Source: Alteraurantiacibacter aestuarii (GTDB lineage: Bacteria; Pseudomonadota; Alphaproteobacteria; Sphingomonadales; Sphingomonadaceae). Taken from it: a stretch of DNA of 64,000 nt. The notes under the pieces are model-generated. The model worked only from the letters and a program-made list of their open reading frames with translations, was not told where the DNA came from and did not search any database. The stretch is taken from NCBI RefSeq assembly GCF_009827405.1, contig NZ_WTYY01000002.1:248001-312000 (forward strand), read 5' to 3'. Positions 8,284-17,794 of this stretch are shown here, piece after piece; the stretch's first letter is position 1, and each line of letters opens with the position of its first letter. The translations under genes and the position numbers were made by a program.

Positions 8284-9270
8284 TCAGGGCGCGCTGCGGG
8301 CGATGCTGGCTTCTGCCAGGATCAGCGAGAACCGCCGCTTGCCGTCAACCCAGCGCTTCAGCGGGGTCCAGCCGCCTGCCAGCAGCAGCATGTTCTGGCT
8401 GCGGCGCCTGAACTTGTGGCTGTTTTCCGTGTGAATGGTTTCCCCCGCCTGCATGGTGAAGGATTTACCCGACACGTCGAAGGATAAATCCTGCGCCGCC
8501 TGCAGATGCATCTCGATGCGGGCGAAAGTGTCATTCCAGCGGGCCTTGTGGCGCAGCTTGTCGACCGGGATCGTGCCGTCCAGCTCGCGGTTGATGCGCC
8601 GCGCCAGATTGAGGTTGAACTGCGCCGTCACCCCCTTCGCATCGTCATAGGCGGCGATCAGCGTATCCCTGGACTTCACCAGATCCATGCCGATCAGCAG
8701 TTTTGACTGGCTGCCCAGCGTTTCCCGCATGGATCGCAGCAGGTCCACCGCCGTGCGCGGAACCATGTTGCCGATGGTGGAGCCGGGGAAGAAGCCCAGC
8801 TTGGGCATGTCCGCCACTTCGGCAGGCAGCGTGACCGTTCTGGTGAAGTCTGCCTCCACCGGATGGACCGGCAGGCCGGGGAAGTTGGCAGACAGCTCCG
8901 CCGCTGCCGCGCGCAGGAAATCGCCCGCGATATCCAGCGGGACATAGGCGCCCGGATCGATCGCCCCCAGCAGCAGCGGGGTCTTGACCGAGGAGCCGGA
9001 GCCGAATTCCACTACCGCCCTGCCCGGCCCGATCAGATCGGCAAACTCGGCGCCGCGCGCCTGCAATATCTCGGTCTCGGCGCGGGTCGGGTAATATTCG
9101 GGGAGGCGGGTGATATCCTCGAACAATTGCGATCCGGCATCGTCATACAGCCAGCGCGCTGGCACAGCCTTCTGGCGCTGCGCCAGCCCGGCGAGCACGT
9201 CGGCACGAAAGGCACGGTCAACGCCGCCCTCATCCCGGTCGACAAGGCGGATTTCGGTTATGGCAGTCAT
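8284..9270 (-). CDS. egtD: L-histidine N-alpha-methyltransferase (ergothioneine)
   Basis: EgtD trimethylates histidine to hercynine with three SAM. The 328-residue protein shows YDDAGSQLFEDITRLPEYYPTR near the N-terminus, the SAM-binding VVEFGSGSSVKTPLLL, and the C-terminal block FTMQAGETIHTENSHKF, all typical of the family. The open frame extends back to 9393, but ATG 9270 fits because its A is the last base of the egtB stop codon (TGATG), which indicates translational coupling, and because the family starts here. With egtB immediately upstream the pair forms a minimal ergothioneine operon. egtA, egtC and egtE homologues are not adjacent. Confidence 0.94.
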   Translation of the reverse strand: MTAITEIRLVDRDEGGVDRAFRADVLAGLAQRQKAVPARWLYDDAGSQLFEDITRLPEYYPTRAETEILQARGAEFADLIGPGRAVVEFGSGSSVKTPLLLGAIDPGAYVPLDIAGDFLRAAAAELSANFPGLPVHPVEADFTRTVTLPAEVADMPKLGFFPGSTIGNMVPRTAVDLLRSMRETLGSQSKLLIGMDLVKSRDTLIAAYDDAKGVTAQFNLNLARRINRELDGTIPVDKLRHKARWNDTFARIEMHLQAAQDLSFDVSGKSFTMQAGETIHTENSHKFRRRSQNMLLLAGGWTPLKRWVDGKRRFSLILAEASIARSAP

Positions 9271-10547
9271 CAGATATCTCTCGCCAATCGCAGTCCGGTG
9301 AATTGCCAGCGCTGCTGCGGATAGAAGAAGTTGCGATAGGACGGGCGCGAATGGCCACGCATGGTGGCGCAGCTGGCCCCCTTGAGCACCCACTGACCGG
9401 CCATGAACTTGCCGTTATATTCACCCACCGCGCCCTCCGCAGGCCGGAAGCGCGGGTAAGGCAGATAGGCCGAACGGGTGAACTGCCAGCAATCGCCGAA
9501 CAGCTCGCCCGATCCGGTGGGCAAAGGGGGCGCGGCTTCATCCAGCTGGTTGCCTGATGCGGCATCGAAGCCCAGCTTATCCTGCCCGCGGGCAATCGCT
9601 TCCCATTCGAACTCCGTCGGCAGGCGCGCACCTTGCCATATGGCACCGGCCCAGCTGGCGAAGGCATCGGCCTCGTAATAGGAAATATGGCAGACCGGCG
9701 CATCGGGATCGCGGTCCTGCCAGCCCTGATGGGTGAAGTGCTGGCCATCGCGCCAATAAAGCGGCGCGGCAATATGCATGCGGTTCACCCATGCCCAGCC
9801 ATCGGACAGCCACAGCGCCGGAGTTCGATATCCGCCATCGGCGATGAATGCGTCCCAGTCGCGATTGGTCACCAGCCGCCGCGACAGGGCAAAGGGTTCC
9901 AACAGCGCGCGGTGCACCGGCCCCTCATTGTCAAAGGCAAAGCCTTCATCCTGATGGCCGATGCGGGCGATGCCGCCGGGATGCTCCAGCCAGCCATCAT
10001 CCTGCGCCTGCGCCTTTGCCGGCTGCCCACCCCACATGGCGGGGCCGAGCGGATTGCGGAACAAGGCGTGCTTGATGTCGGTCAGCAGCAATTCGATGTG
10101 CTGCTGTTCATGGGCGATACCCAGTTCGATCAAATCGGCCACGGCGGGATCGGCCACAGCGGGATCGGCCAGCAGCGGCTCCATATGTGCATTCACATGC
10201 GCGCGCCATTCCAGCACCTGCGCCAGTGTCGGCCGCGAGAGCATGCCGCGCCGCGAGCGCAATATGCGATCGCCCTCCGCCTCGTAATAAGAATTGAACA
10301 GGAACGGCCATTGCTCGTCAAACAGCCGGTATCCGGGGAGGTGATCGCGCAGCAGGAAGGTTTCCCAGAACCATGTGACATGCGCCAGGTGCCATTTGGC
10401 GGGCGAGGCATCGTCCATCGACTGGATCGTGGCATCGGCTTCGGACAGCGGCGCGCACAGCGCCTCGCTCATCGCCCGCGTGGCGAGGAAGCTGTGTGCG
10501 AGATCTGGCATGCCCTGGGCATGCGGGCGGGTAGTGGCTTTGGGCAA
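9270..10547 (-). CDS. egtB: ergothioneine sulfoxide synthase EgtB
   Basis: EgtB is a non-haem iron enzyme that joins hercynine to a thiol substrate. Residues 1-165 form a DinB-like domain with HLAHVTWFWE and the iron-binding HX3HXE motif HEQQHIE (His146, His150, Glu152). Residues 210-425 form an FGE-sulfatase-like domain with RLPTEFEWEAIARG and a C-terminal SYRNFFYPQQRWQFTGLR. Start: the frame is open to 10583, but TTG 10547 has a near-perfect AGGAGG 5 nt upstream (10553-10558), so I take it as the start. The C-terminal coding end overlaps egtD by one base. A 15-bp in-frame duplication gives PAVADPAVAD just before the HX3HXE helix. Confidence 0.93.
   Translation of the reverse strand: MPKATTRPHAQGMPDLAHSFLATRAMSEALCAPLSEADATIQSMDDASPAKWHLAHVTWFWETFLLRDHLPGYRLFDEQWPFLFNSYYEAEGDRILRSRRGMLSRPTLAQVLEWRAHVNAHMEPLLADPAVADPAVADLIELGIAHEQQHIELLLTDIKHALFRNPLGPAMWGGQPAKAQAQDDGWLEHPGGIARIGHQDEGFAFDNEGPVHRALLEPFALSRRLVTNRDWDAFIADGGYRTPALWLSDGWAWVNRMHIAAPLYWRDGQHFTHQGWQDRDPDAPVCHISYYEADAFASWAGAIWQGARLPTEFEWEAIARGQDKLGFDAASGNQLDEAAPPLPTGSGELFGDCWQFTRSAYLPYPRFRPAEGAVGEYNGKFMAGQWVLKGASCATMRGHSRPSYRNFFYPQQRWQFTGLRLARDI
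10134..10170. repeat. 15-bp tandem duplication inside egtB
   Basis: About 2.5 copies of a 15-bp unit (starts at 10134, 10149 and 10164; one mismatch) encode the repeated pentapeptide PAVAD in the loop before the iron-binding helix of EgtB. It keeps the reading frame and looks like a recent slippage event. Confidence 0.7.
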
Positions 10548-10558
10548 ACACCCCTCCT
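10548..10558 (-). promoter_or_regulatory. strong Shine-Dalgarno fixing the TTG start of egtB
   Basis: AGGAGG on the minus strand at 10558-10553 sits 5 nt before TTG 10547. No comparable site precedes the upstream in-frame starts, so this decides the egtB start. Confidence 0.6.
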
Positions 10559-10657
10559 GCGGCCTGTCAGCGTGCATTCGCAATAATGCACGGGACGGTT
10601 ACCTATAGAAACCCCGACCTAGTGCCGGGTTCCGCAGAAATTATGCAGGCGCCCGCT

Positions 10658-12475
10658 TCAGGCGGCCAGGCGAACGCGGTTCCTGCCGCCCTCCTTCGCC
10701 CGGTAGAGTGCGCTATCGGCACGCGCCAGCATCGCATCGGCGTCTTCACCGGGGCGCAGGCTGGAGATGCCGATAGAAACGGTCACCATCGGCAGGCCCC
10801 CCAGCGCACTTCCGGTTTCAATCGCGCTGCGCAGCCTCTCTGCCAGTTGCCCTGCACGGTTCTGATCGACACCGGGCAGCAGCCAGACGAATTCCTCCCC
10901 GCCGATGCGGCCCACCAGATCCGCGCCGCGCACTTCGCAGCTGGCCAGCTGGGCCACGCGGATCAGCACTTCATCGCCAGTGCGGTGGCCGTGGCCATCA
11001 TTGACCGCCTTGAAATGGTCGATGTCGAACATGAGGACGGCAAGCGAACTGCCGCCGCGATGGGCGTTGTCCACCAATCTGCCCAGCCGGTTCAAGGTGC
11101 AGCGACGATTGGGCAGGCCGGTCAGTGGATCGGTATTGGCCCGCCTGTTGGCCTCTGCCGCCAGTTGCACCGCGCGGCCGCGCGCAAGCTCGATCGCTTC
11201 CTCGCGCCGGACCTGCTGCGTCACATCCATGGCCACGGCGAACAGGGCGATACGTGCGCCGCTGTCATCAAATTCATTGAGGATGGAGATGTGAAGGGTC
11301 CTCTCCTCGCCGCCCCCGGGCCGGACACGGTAATGAAAATCATAAGGCTTGCGGTCATCGCGGTGTCTGGCGATCTGGCCGAACAGCTCTTTCCCGCGAT
11401 CAGGCAGGCTGTCGCGCACATCGCCCGGATCGGGTGCCAGTTCACGCGGGAGGCCGTTCATTTCCAGCATGCGCTCAGACCAGTCCTGCGTGTGCTTCCG
11501 CAGGTCGTAGCGCCAGCGGCCAATGCCCGCCAAGGTCTCTGCCAGATTGAAGATGGTCAGGTTCTGGTGCAAGGCCTCGTTGCGCCTTCGCAGCGTCTCC
11601 TCCAGCTTGTCCCGCGATAGCAGCAGCGCCGCAAGCGGCAGCGATGCCGCCAGCATCACCAGCATCAGCGCCTGCAGATACAGGCCGGCATTGAACGGGG
11701 TGAAATCCAGAAATGCCGCAGGATTGTGCCCACCCAGGCTGCGGACCGTGGCCGCCACGCCATAGGCGATAATACCCCAGGCTGCGCCCAGCTGGCCAAA
11801 GCGGATGGCGATTGCAAGAATACCGATCACCAGCAGTGGCGTGAGCGAAATATGGGGAATGGCCAGCACGATGTCGGCCAGCAGCACCAGCAACAGGAAG
11901 GCGAGCAACAGTCCTTTCAGCGACAGACTGCCGCTGATCGCCACTTTCTGATCGCCAAATCCCAGATATTGCCGAAGGAACAACAGCACGGGTGTGCCGG
12001 CAAGAATGCCCAGCACGCTGGCCAGAAACCACCACGCCAGTTCAGGCAGGGTGGGATCAGTGCGAAACGGGAAGGAAATCAGCGCGCTGGCCAGCGCTCC
12101 TGCCACAGCGGCCAGAAACAGGCCGGCGATGTGCGCAAATGTTCGCGGCAATTGCCCACGCCCGCCCAGCACCAGCTTGCCAATTCTGGTGCATATGAAA
12201 GCCTCGACAATGGTGGCAAAGGCCAGCGCCATGCCGTTGACCAGGGGCAGGTCGATCAGCAGGGAAGTGGTCAGCTGGGCGATATAGAGCGCCAGCAACA
12301 GGCCCGGCCATTGGCGCATGGGGTGGGCATGCAGGGCCGCAACCGCCACCGCGCTGGGCAGCCAGATGATCAGCACGGCATTATATTCGGAGCGCAGCTG
12401 CAACGTACCCAGCGCGAACAGGCACCAGATTACACCGGTAAGTATGGGGCCCAAAAAGGGCCTCAAACGCTCCAT
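10658..12475 (-). CDS. MASE1-PAS-GGDEF diguanylate cyclase
   Basis: A 605-residue membrane-bound diguanylate cyclase that makes c-di-GMP from two GTP. Residues 1-290 hold about eight hydrophobic segments of MASE1 type. A PAS domain follows (about 310-425; IGRWRYDL, FHYRVRPGG), then a GGDEF domain (about 450-600). The active-site motif is GGEEF (525-529), with DPLTGLPNRR and DIDHFKAVND intact. An RxxD inhibitory site (RGAD, 516-519) lies exactly five residues before it, so product inhibition by c-di-GMP is expected. No EAL domain. ATG 12475 is chosen over TTG 12478 because AGGAG lies 7 nt upstream of the ATG. Confidence 0.93.
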   Translation of the reverse strand: MERLRPFLGPILTGVIWCLFALGTLQLRSEYNAVLIIWLPSAVAVAALHAHPMRQWPGLLLALYIAQLTTSLLIDLPLVNGMALAFATIVEAFICTRIGKLVLGGRGQLPRTFAHIAGLFLAAVAGALASALISFPFRTDPTLPELAWWFLASVLGILAGTPVLLFLRQYLGFGDQKVAISGSLSLKGLLLAFLLLVLLADIVLAIPHISLTPLLVIGILAIAIRFGQLGAAWGIIAYGVAATVRSLGGHNPAAFLDFTPFNAGLYLQALMLVMLAASLPLAALLLSRDKLEETLRRRNEALHQNLTIFNLAETLAGIGRWRYDLRKHTQDWSERMLEMNGLPRELAPDPGDVRDSLPDRGKELFGQIARHRDDRKPYDFHYRVRPGGGEERTLHISILNEFDDSGARIALFAVAMDVTQQVRREEAIELARGRAVQLAAEANRRANTDPLTGLPNRRCTLNRLGRLVDNAHRGGSSLAVLMFDIDHFKAVNDGHGHRTGDEVLIRVAQLASCEVRGADLVGRIGGEEFVWLLPGVDQNRAGQLAERLRSAIETGSALGGLPMVTVSIGISSLRPGEDADAMLARADSALYRAKEGGRNRVRLAA

Positions 12476-12623
12476 CAATATGCTCCTGAGTCCCTCAAGG
12501 GAGGAACTATAGGAGCAGATGATGATCGTCCGGGTTACACAGCCTAGGTGTTACCACTTACAGGCGCGGCACATCATCCACCTGTTGCGGTGCCGAACTT
12601 CCTGCCGGTGAGGCCCAGCCTTG

Positions 12624-14003
12624 TCAGGCTGCGTCGGCCTGCCGCTCGCTGAGTTCCAGGTTGAGCATTTCAGCCAGGGTGAACGCCAGTTCCAGCGATT
12701 GCGCGGCATTGAGGCGCGGATCGCAATGCGTGTGATAGCGATCGGCCAGGCCGGCATCGGTGATAGCCACCGCGCCGCCGGTGCATTCGGTCACGTCCTG
12801 TCCGGTCATTTCCACATGGATGCCGCCGGCATGGGTGCCCTCTGCCCGGTGAACCGCGAAGAAGCCCTTCACTTCGGACATGATCCGGTCGAACGGGCGG
12901 GTCTTGTATCCGCTGTCGGACTTGATGACATTGCCGTGCATCGGATCGCAGCTCCACACCACCGGATGGCCTTCGCGCTTTACCGCGCGGACCAGCGGGG
13001 CAAGCCCGGCTTCCACCTTCTCATGGCCGAAACGGCTGATCAGCGTCATGCGTCCCGGCTCACGCGCAGGATTGAGCAGGTCGAGCATCTTGATCAGCGC
13101 ATCGGGAGACAGGCTGGGACCGCACTTCATGCCGATGGGATTGTTGATCCCGCGCATGAATTCCACATGGGCGCTGTCCTCAAAGCGGGTGCGATCACCG
13201 ATCCACAGCATGTGGGCCGATGTGTCGTACCATTCACCGGTCAGCGAATCCTGCCGCGTCATCGCTTCCTCGTAAGGCAGCAGCAGCGCTTCATGGCTGG
13301 TGTACAGGCTTGCCATCTTGAGCTGCGGCTGATCTTCGATGTCGATCCCGCACGCTTCCATGAAATCGAGCGATTCACCGATCCGGTCGGCGATGGACTT
13401 GTACTGTTCGGACCAGGCGCTGCGGCCCATGAAATCCAGCGTCCACTGATGCACCTGGCGCAGATTGGCATAGCCGCCCGTGGTGAAGGCACGCAGCAGG
13501 TTGAGCGTGGCGGCAGACTGGCTGTAGGCGCGCAGCATGCGCTGGGGATCGTTGCGGCGCGTGGCCGGATCGAATTCGATCCCGTTGATAATATCGCCGA
13601 AGTAGCTGGGCAGCTCCACGCCGCCCTGCACTTCTGTTGCGGCGCTGCGCGGCTTGGCAAACTGGCCCGCCATACGTGCCACCTTCACCACCGGCATCTT
13701 GCTGGCATAGGTCAGCACGGCCGCCATCTGCAGGATCACCCGCAGGCTGTCGCGAATGTTGTTGGGCGTGAATTCGGCAAAGCTTTCCGCGCAATCGCCG
13801 CCCTGCAACAGGAAGGCTTCGCCCGCCGTCACATCGGCCAGCTTGGCCTTCAGCGCGCGCGCTTCACCGGCAAACACCAGCGGAGGAAAACCGGACAGCA
13901 CCTTTTCGGCGTCGGCCAGTTCCGCCGCATCTTCATAATGCGGCAGGTGCTTCGCCTCGAAACGGTCCTGCTTCCAGCTATCGGGTGTCCAGTTTTTTGC
14001 CAC
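12624..14003 (-). CDS. class II (plant-type) DAHP synthase
   Basis: 3-deoxy-7-phosphoheptulonate synthase condenses phosphoenolpyruvate and erythrose-4-phosphate, the first step of the shikimate pathway. The 459-residue protein has the class II signature throughout: [40 protein letters not shown], and the C-terminal DPMHGNVI and [18 protein letters not shown]. The open frame reaches 14075, but GTG 14003 (then AKNWTPDSW) gives the usual N-terminus and length; the Shine-Dalgarno there is weak. It stands alone, flanked by the diguanylate cyclase and the M16 protease in the same direction. This plant-like form is the usual one in sphingomonads. Confidence 0.95.
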   Translation of the reverse strand: MAKNWTPDSWKQDRFEAKHLPHYEDAAELADAEKVLSGFPPLVFAGEARALKAKLADVTAGEAFLLQGGDCAESFAEFTPNNIRDSLRVILQMAAVLTYASKMPVVKVARMAGQFAKPRSAATEVQGGVELPSYFGDIINGIEFDPATRRNDPQRMLRAYSQSAATLNLLRAFTTGGYANLRQVHQWTLDFMGRSAWSEQYKSIADRIGESLDFMEACGIDIEDQPQLKMASLYTSHEALLLPYEEAMTRQDSLTGEWYDTSAHMLWIGDRTRFEDSAHVEFMRGINNPIGMKCGPSLSPDALIKMLDLLNPAREPGRMTLISRFGHEKVEAGLAPLVRAVKREGHPVVWSCDPMHGNVIKSDSGYKTRPFDRIMSEVKGFFAVHRAEGTHAGGIHVEMTGQDVTECTGGAVAITDAGLADRYHTHCDPRLNAAQSLELAFTLAEMLNLELSERQADAA

Positions 14004-14127
14004 GTCACTTCGTCCAATGCAGCAGGGCCCGGAAATAGCCGAGTCCCGCATTAAATGTTTAGGGGGAGGCAGCATCTAACCCCGAGTCGGGCCAAGGGCA
14101 AAGGTTACTTGCGTTATTGTTCCAAGG

Positions 14128-17052
14128 CTAACCAGGCGCCCGATCGCCCGGAGGCAGGATCACCAGCCGGAATCCGCGCTCTGGCGCAAGATAGCGCTGC
14201 GCAAGCTGGCGAATCTCTTCGCGCGTAGTGCCCAGGTAATCGACCGGCAGCGTGGGCAGGTTGAGCACGCGATAAGGATCGAATGCCGAACCTTCCATCT
14301 GGTTGAGCCAGAATGTGTGGCCGGTCTGCGCGCGGGCAATGTTCTGGCGCACAGGTTCGATCACCCGCGCCAGCTCATCCTCGGTCGGCCCCTTGTCGGC
14401 CAGATCGGCCACGATCCGGTCGGCCTCGGCAAAGAAGTCGTCGATATCGCCCGGCTCCAGTTGCACTAGCGCCAGCACATGGCCGCCGCTTTCCATGTCG
14501 AGCGGCCAGCTGGAACTGGCGAAGGGCGCATAGGACGTGCCCGATCGCTCGCGCAGCCCGTCCAGCAGGCGATTGGCGACCAGCTGCGCCAGCAGGTCCA
14601 GCTTGCGCGCCTGCGGCAGGCCGGCAGATCCGCCGCCGGTGGGCCATGCGATCAGCGCCGCGGCCTGGTTGGCCTCGCCAGAATGGTTGATCACCATTGG
14701 CGTGTCATTGGGCGGCGGGAAGCCGACACCGCGTGTTGCAACCCGTTCAGGAAGCTCGTCGCGCACGGCCAGCGCGCCAAATGTGCGGCTCAGCGCGTCC
14801 ACCGTGGCATCGCGGTCGATATCGCCGAAAACGTCGACCTCTATCTGCCCTTGTGCCAGCAGGCGCGACCATACGCGGCGAAACTCGCCGGCGGTGGCGC
14901 TGCGCAGCTGATCGGGCGTGGGCGTGGCAAAGCGCGCGTCCATCCCGCGCAGCAGGTAATCCAGATCGCGGTTGATCACGCCATTGGGATCGCCGTCGAA
15001 CGAATCGTAAGTCAGCAGGGCGCTGGCCTTGGCGCGTTCCACCGGCGCCACATCCCAGCGCGGCTGCGCCAGCTTGGCGGCGAACAGATACAGCTGGTCC
15101 GCCAGATCCTCTGCCCGGGTAATCCCTTCGAATTCAAAGGCCGCATCGCCAATGCTGAAACCGAATGTCAGCTTGCGCCCGGTGGCGAGCCGGTCCAGCT
15201 CGTTCTGACCCAGCGGACCGATGCCCGAATTGACCAGCGCGCGGCGGCCCAGATCGGCATAGACACCCTCATCGGCCTCGAACCCGCGCCAGCCGGCACC
15301 AAAGCGCACGCGCACGGTGACACGGCCCGGCTCATTGTTGCTGTCGCGGATCAGCGCGCGAACGCCATTGGCAAAGGTCAGCTTCTCGACATTGCTGACA
15401 AGGCCGGGACCAAGCGGTTCGGAAACCACCGGAAGTGTCGGATCACCGATCGGCGGAAGGTCGGCAAAGCTGATCGCCTCGGCATCGCTGCGCGCGGCGC
15501 TGCTGGCGATGGCAGGCGCGCTCAGCGCGGCACGGAACTGCGCCTCGTTCGCCACGCCCAGATCGGGCACCAGCATCACGCCGCGCACTACAGTGCCGGA
15601 AAACAGGCGCTGCGTGTGTTCGAGAATGGCCTGCGGAGTGAAGCGGTCACGCATGGCGCGAAACACTTCGAGGAATGTCTCGGGCGCGGCCACGGCTTCG
15701 CGAATGTCGACCGCATTGACCAGATTATCGGCCAGCTGACTGCCGGCCTGAATCCGCTCCTGACTGACCATGTCGACAAAGGCGACATCGAACTGCGACA
15801 GTTCGCGGGCGATTTCTTCCTCGCTGGGCGGCTGTGTCACCGCATCTGCGATCACACCGCGGACATCGGCCAGCGCGGCTTTCCAGTCATCGGTAAGCGG
15901 GGTGACAACGACATAAGTGCCATCGGCCGACCGGCTGATCTTGTCCTGCTGGATACCGGCGAACAGATAGCTCGCCCCGGTGCGGGCATTTTCCTCCAGC
16001 CGCCGGTTGAGGATCGATTCCGCCACCGAATCGATCAGCAGGCCGCGGTTGTATTCCAGATTGTCGACCACCTGGTCCCAGTCGCGCAGGATCGCATAGG
16101 TCAGGCTGAGCGGCTGGCCCGGCTCGATCAGGACGCGCACTTCGCCCACCGGATTTTCCGGATCGGCCCCTGCGGGCGCCTGCGGATCGCCGAAATCGGG
16201 TTCGGGCGTCACCGGTCCGGCAACCTGCCAGTCGGCAAAATTGCGTTCGACCAGCGCGGCCAGCACTTGCGGAGAGGCATCGCCCACCAGCACCACCACG
16301 GTGTTTTCCGGGCGGTACCAACGCTGATGGAAAGCGCGCACGGCTTCGGGCGTGGCGTTCTGCAGAGAGTTCACCGTGCCGATCGGCGGGCGATCCGCCA
16401 GCCGCTGTCCGCTGAAGAAAGTCTCACGCGTGGCGATCGAAATGCGTTCGTCCGGACCGGCGCGCTCCCGCCGTTCGGCCAGCACGATGGGCAGGTCGCT
16501 CGCCAGGTCCTGCGCGCTGAGCGTAGGGGCCTGGATCATCCCGGCAAACAGCCGCGCACTGTCCTCCAGCGTATCCCGCCGGGCATTGGGCAGGTCCAGC
16601 TGGTAAACCGTGTGCGTGGGGCTGGTGATGGCGTTGGTATCATTGCCAAAGCCCGCGCCCAGCCGCTGGAAATAGGGAATCGCCTCACCCGGACCGAAAT
16701 CGCGCGACTGACGGAAGGTGAGGTGTTCGATCAGATGGGCAAAGCCCAGCTCGTCATCATTCTCATGCAGCGAACCTGCATCGATGCGCACGCGGATGGA
16801 AATCTGGCACGGCGGCACGCCGTTCTGGCGCACGGCATAGCGCACGCCATTGGGCAATTCGCCAAACAGCCATTGCTGGTCCACCGGAATATCCGTGCCG
16901 CGATAGATCCACGGATCGTCAGGCATGTCGAATTGCGGCACATCCTGCGGGCCGGAAACCCCCAGCGTGCAATCGGACTGGGCCAGCGCCGGTACGGGAA
17001 GGAGCAGCAGGGCCGGCAGGAAAGCGCGGGTGAAGCGCGAAAGAAATGTCAT
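14128..17052 (-). CDS. M16 family zinc metalloprotease, exported
   Basis: A 974-residue insulinase/pitrilysin-type protease. A signal peptide ends near PALAQ (residue 25). The inverted zinc motif HLIEH is at residues 106-110, with the downstream glutamate expected in the following helix region (ERRERAG). Two M16 repeats are visible; the second, starting near FANGVRALIRDSNNEPG, lacks an HxxEH and is the inactive partner half. ATG 17052 follows an in-frame GTG at 17055. It diverges from the nfuA-like gene across 146 bp. Likely role: degradation of peptides in the periplasm. Such proteins are often mis-named as processing peptidase subunits. Confidence 0.93.
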   Translation of the reverse strand: MTFLSRFTRAFLPALLLLPVPALAQSDCTLGVSGPQDVPQFDMPDDPWIYRGTDIPVDQQWLFGELPNGVRYAVRQNGVPPCQISIRVRIDAGSLHENDDELGFAHLIEHLTFRQSRDFGPGEAIPYFQRLGAGFGNDTNAITSPTHTVYQLDLPNARRDTLEDSARLFAGMIQAPTLSAQDLASDLPIVLAERRERAGPDERISIATRETFFSGQRLADRPPIGTVNSLQNATPEAVRAFHQRWYRPENTVVVLVGDASPQVLAALVERNFADWQVAGPVTPEPDFGDPQAPAGADPENPVGEVRVLIEPGQPLSLTYAILRDWDQVVDNLEYNRGLLIDSVAESILNRRLEENARTGASYLFAGIQQDKISRSADGTYVVVTPLTDDWKAALADVRGVIADAVTQPPSEEEIARELSQFDVAFVDMVSQERIQAGSQLADNLVNAVDIREAVAAPETFLEVFRAMRDRFTPQAILEHTQRLFSGTVVRGVMLVPDLGVANEAQFRAALSAPAIASSAARSDAEAISFADLPPIGDPTLPVVSEPLGPGLVSNVEKLTFANGVRALIRDSNNEPGRVTVRVRFGAGWRGFEADEGVYADLGRRALVNSGIGPLGQNELDRLATGRKLTFGFSIGDAAFEFEGITRAEDLADQLYLFAAKLAQPRWDVAPVERAKASALLTYDSFDGDPNGVINRDLDYLLRGMDARFATPTPDQLRSATAGEFRRVWSRLLAQGQIEVDVFGDIDRDATVDALSRTFGALAVRDELPERVATRGVGFPPPNDTPMVINHSGEANQAAALIAWPTGGGSAGLPQARKLDLLAQLVANRLLDGLRERSGTSYAPFASSSWPLDMESGGHVLALVQLEPGDIDDFFAEADRIVADLADKGPTEDELARVIEPVRQNIARAQTGHTFWLNQMEGSAFDPYRVLNLPTLPVDYLGTTREEIRQLAQRYLAPERGFRLVILPPGDRAPG

Positions 17053-17198
17053 CACGGTGCCTAATTGGCCTTGGAGGAATGAAGGCTTGGTGAATGGTGC
17101 GCTCGATGGCTGCCACCACGATGGCCGACGAGTTGTGATTGGGGCAAGCCAAATATTGCTGCCTTGTGGTCCGCCGTGCGCGCCCCTACATCGCCGAT

Positions 17199-17777
17199 AT
17201 GTTCATAGAGACCGAAACCACACCGAACCCGGCAACGCTGAAATTCCTGCCCGGCCAGCAGGTCATGCCTTCGGGCACGCGCGATTTTGCCAATCCCGAG
17301 GATGCGGAAGCTTCTCCGCTGGCGCAGGCGCTGTTCGATACAGGCGAAGTGACCGGCGTGTTCTTCGGCAAGGATTTCGTATCCGTCACCGCCGGACCGG
17401 GCGCGGACTGGTCCGTACTCAAGTCGCAGGTTGTGGTGGTGCTGCTCGATCATTTCGTCAGCCAGGCGCCGCTGTTTACCGGCGGCGATGCCAGCGGCTT
17501 TTCGGTCCCGGCGGATGACGAGCTGGAGATTGCCGACGATCCCGCCCACGCGGACATCATCGAACAGATCAAGGAATTGCTGGAAACCCGCATTCGTCCG
17601 GCTGTGGCGGGTGATGGCGGCGATATCCGCTATCGTGGTTTCCGCGACGGCGTGGTCTATCTGCAGATGCAGGGCGCATGCTCCGGCTGTCCCAGCTCCA
17701 CCGCCACGCTCAAGCACGGTATCGAAGGCCTGCTGAAGCATTATGTGCCCGAGGTGAGTGAAGTCCGCGCCGCCTGA
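17199..17777 (+). CDS. Nfu-type iron-sulfur cluster carrier
   Basis: A 192-residue scaffold/carrier that delivers Fe-S clusters to target enzymes. The N-terminal Nfu_N domain begins MFIETETTPNPATLKFLPG. The C-terminal NifU-like domain (about 115-185) has DGGDI and the cluster-binding CSGC (Cys161, Cys164). ATG 17199 is chosen over the upstream in-frame start at 17139 because the Nfu_N domain starts exactly here. It is followed after 17 bp by the nitroreductase gene, probably in one transcript running on to tsaB-rimI. Confidence 0.95.
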   Translation: MFIETETTPNPATLKFLPGQQVMPSGTRDFANPEDAEASPLAQALFDTGEVTGVFFGKDFVSVTAGPGADWSVLKSQVVVVLLDHFVSQAPLFTGGDASGFSVPADDELEIADDPAHADIIEQIKELLETRIRPAVAGDGGDIRYRGFRDGVVYLQMQGACSGCPSSTATLKHGIEGLLKHYVPEVSEVRAA

Positions 17778-17794
17778 TCCAGACGGAGTTTTTC

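Noticed and set aside
6759..8411. 550-residue open frame on the plus strand opposite the MFS gene
   Set aside because: Antisense shadow; Gln/His-rich nonsense without hydrophobic pattern of its own.
14479..17064. 861-residue open frame on the plus strand opposite the M16 protease
   Set aside because: It is the antisense of a convincing protease gene in GC-rich DNA, has no domain text, and is rich in Gln/His/Arg as shadow frames are.
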